From positions 1 to 12,490 of the forward strand of contig JBLMWU010000145.1 of assembly GCA_050257395.1 (NCBI GenBank): a stretch of DNA of 12,490 bases. The letters run 5' to 3'. This DNA is from JAIRTY01 sp050257395 (lineage in GTDB: Bacteria; Actinomycetota; Actinomycetes; Streptosporangiales; Streptosporangiaceae). The stretch's first letter is position 1, and every line of letters starts with the position of its first letter. Position numbers and translations under genes: made by a program. Below, one piece after another: positions 1-5,537 of the stretch. The notes under the pieces are model-generated. The model made no database searches. It worked only from the letters and a program-made list of their open reading frames with translations, and was not told the origin of the DNA.

Positions 1-836
1 GCCACGTCGATCTCGTTGATCGGGTCGGTGATCCCGGCCTGCTTCCACAGCGCCGCCACGCACTCCCGCCCCGCGGCCGGGTTGACGTGGTCCTTGCCGG
101 CGAACATGGTCGGCTCGCTGCGCATCGAGGTGGCCCGGATCCACGCCACCGGGCCCGGGGCGGCCGCCGCGGCGTCCGCGTCGCCGATGACCACCGCGCA
201 CGCCCCGTCCGAGGACGGGCAGGTCTCGTCGTACCGGACCGGGTCCCACAGCATGGGGGAGGCCTGCACCTTCTCCAGCGTGATGTCGGCCTGCTGCAGG
301 TGCGCGTACGGGTTGCGGGCGCCGTTGCGGCGGTCTTTCACCGCGACCAGCGCGCCGATATGGGTGGGCGCGCCGCTGCGGCGGATGTAGGAGCGGATGT
401 GCGGGGCGAAGTAGCCGCCGGCGCCGGCCAGCACCGGCATGCTGAACGGCGGTGCGATGGACAGCGCCCACATGGCATTGGACTCTGACTGCTTCTCCCA
501 GGCCACCGCGAGCACCCGGCGGTGCCGCCCGGCCTCGACCAGGCTGGTCGCGACGATCCCGGTGGCGCCGCCGACCGAGCCCGCGGTGTGCACCCGCAGC
601 AGCGGCTTGCCCACCGCCCCCAGCGCGTCGGCCAGGTACAGCTCGGGCATCATCACGCCCTCGAACAGATCCGGGGCCTTGCCGACCACGACCGCGTCGA
701 CGTCGGCCATGGTCAGGCCCGCGTCGGCGAGCGCACGGTCGGCCGCCTCGCGGCACAGCCCGGCCATGGACACGTCGGCCCGCCGGGAGCGGTGCCGGGT
801 CTGGCCGACCCCGAGCACAGCGGCCTGGTGCTTCAT
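1..836 (-). CDS. ltp3: Ltp3-like thiolase-fold lipid-transfer protein / steroid aldol-lyase subunit (C-terminus cut by window edge)
   Basis: The reading frame begins at ATG 836-834 and stays open for 278 codons to the window edge, so the C-terminus is missing. The protein begins MKHQAAVLGVGQT and has the SCP-x/thiolase N-terminal fold, with segments such as VVVGKAPDLFEGVMMPELY and AWEKQSESNAMWAL that I recognise from actinobacterial Ltp3 (Rv3523). Where a thiolase carries its nucleophilic Cys, this protein reads RVHTAGSVGG (residues about 81-90), with no Cys. This fits the retro-aldolase branch rather than a true thiolase. Ltp3 is known in Rhodococcus as an aldol-lyase needed for C-24-branched sterol side chains. 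The start overlaps the stop of the upstream gene in an ATGA, which implies translational coupling. Gene order DUF35, ltp4, ltp3 matches Rv3521-Rv3523. Family assignment is firm; the exact substrate is inferred. Confidence 0.85.
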   Translation of the reverse strand, partial: MKHQAAVLGVGQTRHRSRRADVSMAGLCREAADRALADAGLTMADVDAVVVGKAPDLFEGVMMPELYLADALGAVGKPLLRVHTAGSVGGATGIVATSLVEAGRHRRVLAVAWEKQSESNAMWALSIAPPFSMPVLAGAGGYFAPHIRSYIRRSGAPTHIGALVAVKDRRNGARNPYAHLQQADITLEKVQASPMLWDPVRYDETCPSSDGACAVVIGDADAAAAAPGPVAWIRATSMRSEPTMFAGKDHVNPAAGRECVAALWKQAGITDPINEIDV

Positions 837-1888
837 GAGCGGGCCTCCATCACGCAGACGAGGTTCTGTTGCAGGGCCGGGCCGCTGGTGGCGTGGCCGA
901 GCGCCCGCTGCGAGCGGCCGGCCATGATCTCGGACGCGGCCGTGCCGATCCGGGCCAGCCCGGCGGCGAACATCGGGTTGCCGCACAGCGCCCCGCCGGA
1001 CGGGTTGACGCGGACCCCGTCGCCGAGCCCGAGCGCCGCGGCCAGGATGAGCTCCTGGTGGGTGAAGGGCGCGTGCAGTTCGGCGGTGTCCACGCCGGCC
1101 GCGCCCGCCGCCTGCCCGGCCGCCCCGGCCGACGGCGCCTTCGTCAGGTCCCGGCCGCCGAGCGAGGCCGAGTCGATCCGGTGCTCGAACCCGGTGATCC
1201 AGGCGGGCCGCTCGCACAGGTCCCGGGCCCGGTCCGCCGCGGCCAGGACCACCACGGCCGCGCCGTCGCCGACCGGCGCGCAGTCGTGTGCCCGCAGCGG
1301 GTCAGCCAGGTACGGGGCGGCGAGCAGGTCCGCCACCGCCACCTCGCCGGACACCTGCGCCTGCGGGTTGGACCTGGCCGCGGCGCGGCTGCGCGCCGCC
1401 ACCTCCGCCATGTCCTTCTCGCTCCACAGCCCGGCCTCGATGCCCAGCCGGGCCTGCAGCGCGGCCACGCTCACCGAGTCCGGCCACAGCGGGGCCAGCA
1501 GGTAGGGGTCGAGCTGGAGGGCCAGCACCCGCCGCAGCTGGCCGGCCGTGGACTTGCCGAAGCCGTAGACCAGCGCGGTCTCCACCTCGCCGGTGAGGAT
1601 CTTCAGCCAGGCCTCGTACAGCGCCCAGGCCCCGTCCATCTCCACGTGCGACTCCATGACCGGCGGGAACGCGCCGATGGCGTCCACGGCCGCCACGAAG
1701 GAGAACGCCCGCCCGGCCAGGTAGTCCGAGGAGCCGGAGCACCAGAAGCCGATGTCGGCCTTGGTCATCCCGGTGCCGGCGAACACCTGCTGGAAGATCG
1801 GCACCAGCATTTCCACGCCGTTGGTGGTGGCTTCGTCGTTGCGCCGGACCGGCGCCTGGGCGAAGCCGACGACGGCGACATCAGTCAC
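833..1888 (-). CDS. ltp4: Ltp4-like thiolase-fold protein, predicted steroid aldol-lyase partner
   Basis: This 351-residue protein starts at GTG 1888, with AAGGA eight nt upstream. It reads like Ltp4 (Rv3522, of similar length): MTDVAVVGFAQAP, FWCSGSSDYLAGRAFSF, ESHVEMDGAWALYEAW, LVYGFGKS and a C-terminal GHATSGPALQQNLVCVME. Neither thiolase Cys is present: the nucleophile region is HVEMDGAW and the C-terminal Cys motif reads ATSG. The usual GHP motif is GNP (in GGALCGNPMFAAG). An ELH in ELHAPFTHQELI remains where SCP-x thiolases have their HxxF segment. It is therefore probably not a thiolase. By family knowledge it pairs with Ltp3 and a DUF35 protein to cleave beta-hydroxyacyl-CoA steroid side chains. 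It lies 12 nt after the DUF35 gene and overlaps ltp3 by 4 nt, so the three form one operon. Confidence 0.87.
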   Translation of the reverse strand: MTDVAVVGFAQAPVRRNDEATTNGVEMLVPIFQQVFAGTGMTKADIGFWCSGSSDYLAGRAFSFVAAVDAIGAFPPVMESHVEMDGAWALYEAWLKILTGEVETALVYGFGKSTAGQLRRVLALQLDPYLLAPLWPDSVSVAALQARLGIEAGLWSEKDMAEVAARSRAAARSNPQAQVSGEVAVADLLAAPYLADPLRAHDCAPVGDGAAVVVLAAADRARDLCERPAWITGFEHRIDSASLGGRDLTKAPSAGAAGQAAGAAGVDTAELHAPFTHQELILAAALGLGDGVRVNPSGGALCGNPMFAAGLARIGTAASEIMAGRSQRALGHATSGPALQQNLVCVMEARS

Positions 1889-1900
1889 GAGAGCCGTCCT

Positions 1901-2857
1901 TCACAGATGGTGGGCGTAGGACTCGTAGGGGGCGTCGGGCTCGCCGGTCGGCTCGAAGTGGTGGATGTTCTCGATCGTCGTCCCCCACTCCCCGCGCGGC
2001 TTCCAGCTCGCCCGCACCCGCATCCCCATCCGCACCTCGCTGGGCTCGCAGCCCAGGATGAGATGCTGGATGGCGATGTCGGCGCCGTCGAGCAGCACCG
2101 ACGCCGCCACGTACGGCGGCTGCACCCGCTGCCCGGGATAGGGCACGTTCACCACGCAGAAGGTGGTGACCATCCCGGTGTCGGGCAGTTCCACGTTCTC
2201 CGCCGTGGGCACGCCGCAGGTCGGGCACGCGCCGCGGGGCGGGATGTAGACCTTCTGGCAGGCGGGGCAGCGCTGGCCGACCAGCCGGCCCTCCGCCAGC
2301 CCGCGCAGGGAGGCGGTCTCGCCGGGCGAGGCGAGGTGGTCATAGGCCAGCGTGATCGGCGTGGTGATCATGGTCACCGGTTCGGGCTCCGCGGCCTGCG
2401 GCTCAGCCCCGGCCGCCGGCGCGCCAGCGGGCTCGAAGCAGGCGATGTCGCGGATGTGCCCGGCGGGTTCGGCCGCCCAGCGCGGCTGGACCCGCATCCC
2501 GGTCGCCATGGCCGCGGCCGAGCCGGCGTCCACCGCGTGCAGCATGGCGGTGTCCGCGCCGTCCAGCCGGATCAGCGCCCACGCGAACGGATGCGCCAGC
2601 GGCTGGCCGGCCAGCGGCTCGGCCACCCACGACCAGGTGGTGACGGTCCCGGCGGGGCCCACTTCCACCAGTTCGGCGGGCGGCTCGAAGGTCACCGGGT
2701 CATACTCGAACGGCGGGGCGTGCACCCGGCCGTCGGCACCGCGCGAGCCCAGGATCCGGCGGCCCGCCAGGGCCGTCATGAACTGGCTCAGGGTCGGTCC
2801 CAGCGACCGGGTGTAGGCGAAGCCGATCTCCAGCGGCGCACGCAGGGGCTGGTTCAC
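1901..2857 (-). CDS. Tandem DUF35 (OB-fold) acyl-CoA-associated protein, Rv3521-like
   Basis: The 318-residue protein is made of two DUF35 units. The C-terminal unit (about 165-312) has a rubredoxin-like zinc ribbon, C197-x2-C200 and C211-x2-C214, followed by an OB fold. The N-terminal unit (about 12-143) is a recognisable repeat of it: GRRILGSRGADGRVHAPP against GRLVGQRCPACQKVYIPP, IRLDGADTAMLHAV against VLLDGADIAIQHLI, and MRVQPRW against MRVRASW. All four zinc cysteines are missing from this copy. An A/P/E-rich linker (about 144-160) joins them. DUF35 partners, such as ChsH2 with Ltp2, are required by Ltp-type aldolases, and this protein heads the ltp4-ltp3 operon as Rv3521 does. GTG 2857 is chosen because a -10-like CACTCT and a KstR-like box lie just upstream, with no room for a Shine-Dalgarno; the mRNA is probably leaderless. 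Confidence 0.87.
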   Translation of the reverse strand: MNQPLRAPLEIGFAYTRSLGPTLSQFMTALAGRRILGSRGADGRVHAPPFEYDPVTFEPPAELVEVGPAGTVTTWSWVAEPLAGQPLAHPFAWALIRLDGADTAMLHAVDAGSAAAMATGMRVQPRWAAEPAGHIRDIACFEPAGAPAAGAEPQAAEPEPVTMITTPITLAYDHLASPGETASLRGLAEGRLVGQRCPACQKVYIPPRGACPTCGVPTAENVELPDTGMVTTFCVVNVPYPGQRVQPPYVAASVLLDGADIAIQHLILGCEPSEVRMGMRVRASWKPRGEWGTTIENIHHFEPTGEPDAPYESYAHHL

Positions 2858-2862
2858 GCATC

Positions 2863-2868
2863 AGAGTG
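2863..2868 (-). promoter_or_regulatory. Candidate -10 element of the DUF35-ltp4-ltp3 operon
   Basis: CACTCT (a CAnnnT variant of TAnnnT) starts on the last two bases of the KstR-like box. Five bases separate it from GTG 2857, so transcription would start at or next to the start codon. No clear -35 was found at normal spacing; TTGCCC lies 20 nt upstream. The same register is seen at 2969, 7224 and 9724. Confidence 0.5.
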
Positions 2869-2880
2869 AAACACGTTTCG
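2867..2880 (-). promoter_or_regulatory. KstR-like operator upstream of the DUF35-ltp4-ltp3 operon
   Basis: On the minus strand the site reads CGAAACGTGTTTCA. It fits the KstR consensus TnnAACnnGTTnnA at seven of eight fixed positions (C instead of T at position 1). The core GAAACGTGTTTC is a perfect inverted repeat. It ends 9 nt before the GTG start of the DUF35 gene. The consensus is known from mycobacterial work; that this site binds a KstR homologue is inference. Confidence 0.72.
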
Positions 2881-2945
2881 TTGTGAGAGGGCAACTTCCC
2901 TGCTGAGCCCCGCCCGGAGCACAGCCGGCAACTCGGGCGTGCCGG

Positions 2946-2974
2946 TTGTCCGTTCATAGAACGTGTTCTAGATT
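2946..2974 (+). promoter_or_regulatory. Candidate promoter of the first acyl-CoA synthetase
   Basis: A -35-like TTGTCC (2946-2951) and a -10 TAGATT (2969-2974, a TAnnnT match) are separated by 17 bp. The KstR-like palindrome fills the spacer and contributes the TA of the -10. GTG 2982 is 7 nt past the -10, as expected for a leaderless transcript. Confidence 0.62.
2957..2970 (+). promoter_or_regulatory. KstR-like operator upstream of the first acyl-CoA synthetase
   Basis: TAGAACGTGTTCTA is a perfect 14-bp palindrome and matches all eight fixed positions of the KstR consensus TnnAACnnGTTnnA. An extra GTTC half-site at 2952-2955 pairs with GAAC at 2959-2962 around ATA. The box lies 11 nt before the GTG start at 2982. 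Confidence 0.85.
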
Positions 2975-2981
2975 TGGGCCT

Positions 2982-4532
2982 GTGAACGCCATCGGACTCT
3001 GGGCCATCGCCGAAGCAGAACCCACCCGCACCGCCATCACCGAACCGGATGGCAGCACGGTCAGCTACGGGCAGCTGACCGCTGACGCGGACCGCTACGC
3101 CAAGGGCCTGCGGGCGCTCGGCCTGCGCACCGGCTCCAGCGTCGCCACCATGCTGCCGAACGGGGCGGCCGCCCTCGCGGTGTACTTCGCCGCCTTCGAG
3201 ACCGGCCTGTACGTGGTGCCGGTCAACTGGCACCTGACCGCCCCGGAGATCGCCTACATCCTCGGCGACTGCGGGGCCGAGGCGTTCGTCGCGCACGAGC
3301 GGTTCGCCGCGGTGGCGGCGGAAGCCGCGGACCTCGCCGGCATCGGCGCGGGCGCGCGCTTCGCGGTGGGCGCCGTGCCGGGCTTCGCGCCGCTGGCCGG
3401 GCTGGGCGCGGACCTGCCCCCGGGCCGCCCGGAGGAGCGGACGCAGGGCGCCCCCATGGTCTACACCTCGGGCACATCGGGCCGGCCCAAGGGGGTGCGC
3501 CGCCCGCTCACCGGCGCCGACCCGGACGAGCCGCCCGCGATGGCGACCGGGTTCTTCGGCATCTTCGGGCTCAAGCCGTTCGACGGGCACGTGCACCTGT
3601 GCTGCTCGCCGCTGTACCACACGGCGGTGCTCAACTTCGCGTTCATCTCGCTGCAGATCGGCCACCCGGTGGTGCTGATGGACCGGTTCGACCCGGAGGA
3701 GATGCTCCGGCTCATCGAGCGGCACCGGGTCACCCACTCGCACATGGTGCCCACCCAGTTCCGGCGGCTGCTGGCGTTGCCGGAGGAGGTGCGGGCCAAG
3801 TACGACGTGTCCTCGCTGCGCGCCGCGATCCACGGGGCCGCGCCGTGCCCGCACGAGGTCAAGCGGCGGATGCTGGAGTGGTGGGGCCCGGTGGTGACCG
3901 AGTACTACGCGGCCACCGAGGGCGGCGGCGCCCTGATCACCGGCGAGGAGTGGCTGCGCAAGCCGGGCTCGGTCGGCCGGCCGTGGCCGTACTCGGAGAT
4001 CCGGATCCTGGATGACAAGGGCCGGGACCTGCCCACCGGCGAGCCCGGCAAGGTCTACATGCGGATGGGCACCTCCTCGTTCTCCTACCACAAGGACGAG
4101 GCCAAGACGCAGGCCTCACGGTCGGGGAACCTGTGGACCGTCGGCGACATCGGCTACCTGGACGAGGACGGCTACCTCTACCTCTGCGACCGCGGCAGCG
4201 ACATGATCATCTCCGGCGGGGTCAACATCTACCCGGCCGAGATCGAGGGCGAGCTGGCCTGCCACCCGGCCGTGGCCGACGTGGCCGTGTTCGGCGTCCC
4301 GCACGACGAGTGGGGCGAGGAGATCAAGGCCGTGGTCGAGCCCGCGGCGGGCGCCGAGCCGGGCCCGGCCCTCACCGAGGAGCTGCTCGGCTTCCTGGCC
4401 GGGCGGGTGGCCAGGTTCAAGCTGCCGCGGACCATCGACTACGTGGCCGAGCTGCCCCGCGACCCGAACGGCAAGCTCTACAAGCGCAAGCTCCGCGACC
4501 CCTACTGGGCGGGCCGCGAGCGCCAGATCTGA
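2982..4532 (+). CDS. Acyl-CoA synthetase (FadD/ANL family) under a KstR-like box
   Basis: This 516-residue ATP-dependent acyl-CoA ligase has the AMP-binding P-loop YTSGTSGRPKG (161-171), the YYAATEGGG adenine-binding segment, the VGDIGYLDEDGYLYLCDRG motif, and the hinge followed by SGGVNIYPAEIE. The C-terminal catalytic Lys is K498 in DPNGKLYKRK. GTG 2982 is preferred over an in-frame TTG at 2946. The longer start would place coding sequence over a perfect KstR box and the -10, and its extra residues (SVHRTCSRFGP) do not look like family sequence. The N-terminus NAIGLWAIAEAEPTRTAI is typical. It clearly differs from the three synthetases downstream and I cannot assign it to a particular numbered FadD. 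The operator implies a steroid or steroid-derived acid substrate; this is inference. It faces the HD-domain gene convergently. Confidence 0.88.
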   Translation: MNAIGLWAIAEAEPTRTAITEPDGSTVSYGQLTADADRYAKGLRALGLRTGSSVATMLPNGAAALAVYFAAFETGLYVVPVNWHLTAPEIAYILGDCGAEAFVAHERFAAVAAEAADLAGIGAGARFAVGAVPGFAPLAGLGADLPPGRPEERTQGAPMVYTSGTSGRPKGVRRPLTGADPDEPPAMATGFFGIFGLKPFDGHVHLCCSPLYHTAVLNFAFISLQIGHPVVLMDRFDPEEMLRLIERHRVTHSHMVPTQFRRLLALPEEVRAKYDVSSLRAAIHGAAPCPHEVKRRMLEWWGPVVTEYYAATEGGGALITGEEWLRKPGSVGRPWPYSEIRILDDKGRDLPTGEPGKVYMRMGTSSFSYHKDEAKTQASRSGNLWTVGDIGYLDEDGYLYLCDRGSDMIISGGVNIYPAEIEGELACHPAVADVAVFGVPHDEWGEEIKAVVEPAAGAEPGPALTEELLGFLAGRVARFKLPRTIDYVAELPRDPNGKLYKRKLRDPYWAGRERQI

Positions 4533-4536
4533 CGCC

Positions 4537-4551
4537 GCCGCGGGCCGCGGC
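4537..4551. terminator. GC-rich hairpin between convergent genes (weak terminator candidate)
   Basis: GCCGC-gggcc-GCGGC forms a 5-bp perfect stem in the 22-nt gap between two convergent stop codons. It has no U-tract, so an intrinsic terminator is only a possibility. Its placement is the main support. Confidence 0.25.
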
Positions 4552-4554
4552 TTG

Positions 4555-5379
4555 TCACAGGAAGTTGTTGGGCCAGATCATCGTGCGCCACATGTGCGCG
4601 ACCGGCGAGCCGTCGAACCCGAGCCCTTCGGCGGGCTGCCGGAAGTTCCGGCCCACCACGTCCTCGAACTCGCCGAACTCCACCACCACGGCGGGGTCGA
4701 ACGAGTAGATGTCGTTGACGGTGATCAGGCGCGAGGTCATGTACCAGCGGTGCTGGCGCGCCTCCTCGTGGTCGCGGCGGATGTGCTCGGGCGGGCGGTA
4801 GTCGGCGCCGAAGTAGTCGATGTAGGCCTGCGGATAGGTGTATCCCACCGACTCGTCCGGGAAGTAGCGCAGCGCCTCGTGTTTCTGGATGGCCCACGCG
4901 ACCTCCTCATCGACGTACGGGCCGACCAGCTGGGCGCCCCAGTAGCCGTGATGGGACGACAGCAGCCCGGCGATGGCGATGTCGTGCAGCAGGCAGGCCG
5001 TGATCACCTTCTCGGGCAGCCCGTTCTCCCGCGCCAGCCGGGCACTTTGCAGCATGTGCATCCGGCCGGTAGGGCTCAGCCGCAGCTCGAAGAAGTCCCG
5101 CAGCGTGGGGCGCTCGGGCATGGCCGGCAGCGCCGGGTTGTCGCCCATCATGAGGACCGTGCCGGGCTGGCGCCCTTCGGCGATCAGGTCGCGCTGGCAG
5201 CCGTTCAGCGGCGTGCCCAGGGTGGCCGCGGCCGGCGGGACGATGACGCGGCGCCGCCGGTCGACGGCGTCGTCCAGCGGTTCCCGGATCCAGTTCGTCA
5301 GGCCCGCCTCCCGCACGGACGCCGGCAGCTCGCGGGGGAGCACCTGGGTGGAGGGCCGCCCCCCGGCGGATTCGGACAT
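4555..5379 (-). CDS. HD-domain protein, candidate di-metal (PhnZ/MIOX-like) enzyme of unknown function
   Basis: The 274-residue protein starts at ATG 5379 with a weak GAAAGGG about 9 nt upstream. It contains an HD domain: RMH (H108), LLHD (H132-D133), SSHH (H143/H144), QKHE (H167) and VNDIYSF (D223). An ordinary HD phosphohydrolase needs only H, HD and D. The two further His fit a two-metal site. Spacing from H108 to H132 (24) and H167 to D223 (56) is close to what I recall for the diiron oxygenase PhnZ, with a shorter gap between HD and the next His. The N-terminus (1-90) matches no domain I know; no signal peptide or membrane segment is visible. Bacterial two-metal HD proteins include oxygenases and phosphodiesterases, and I cannot choose between them. 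A role in the steroid pathway rests only on neighbourhood, and no KstR-like box precedes it. A longer in-frame start at 5634 would cross the divergent promoter region and the fadD17 start and was not used. Confidence 0.78.
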   Translation of the reverse strand: MSESAGGRPSTQVLPRELPASVREAGLTNWIREPLDDAVDRRRRVIVPPAAATLGTPLNGCQRDLIAEGRQPGTVLMMGDNPALPAMPERPTLRDFFELRLSPTGRMHMLQSARLARENGLPEKVITACLLHDIAIAGLLSSHHGYWGAQLVGPYVDEEVAWAIQKHEALRYFPDESVGYTYPQAYIDYFGADYRPPEHIRRDHEEARQHRWYMTSRLITVNDIYSFDPAVVVEFGEFEDVVGRNFRQPAEGLGFDGSPVAHMWRTMIWPNNFL

Positions 5380-5537
5380 GGCGCCACGCCCTTTCAGCAG
5401 CTCGCTGGTGACTCTACGAGCATGCCAAGCCAGCCTCGGGCTGCCAACCCGCGGGTGGCCCGGGGCGGCGGCAGTTGCGCAAACCGGGCGCCCGGGCCCA
5501 CGCTTTCCGCTGAGAGGCCAGCACCCCCGGAGGGCAC
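5380..5537. promoter_or_regulatory. Divergent intergenic region between the HD gene and fadD17
   Basis: No KstR-like box (AACnnGTT core) was found here. On the minus strand a -10-like TAGAGT (5416-5411) could serve the HD gene, with a leader of roughly 25 nt. A perfect 10-bp palindrome ACCCGCGGGT (5447-5456) is the only clear inverted repeat. GGAGGG at 5529-5534 is the ribosome-binding site of fadD17. No convincing plus-strand -10 was seen. Confidence 0.4.

Noticed and set aside
869..2869. A 666-codon plus-strand open frame opposite the ltp4 and DUF35 genes
   Set aside because: Compositionally a shadow (H, R, G, A, Q rich, no motifs), while the minus-strand frames are recognisable proteins with ribosome-binding sites and coupled starts.
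2946..2981. An upstream TTG start that would lengthen the first synthetase by 12 residues
   Set aside because: It would put the perfect operator and the -10 inside the coding region, and GTG 2982 fits the leaderless layout of the neighbouring promoters.
2700..4091. A 463-codon minus-strand open frame across the divergent promoter region and the first synthetase
   Set aside because: It crosses both KstR-like operators and lies antisense to a clear ANL-family ligase; its own sequence resembles no family.
5447..5456. Palindrome ACCCGCGGGT as a KstR or KstR2 operator
   Set aside because: It matches neither TnnAACnnGTTnnA nor the KstR2 consensus AnCAAGnnCTTGnT; a 10-bp G/C palindrome is unremarkable in this composition.
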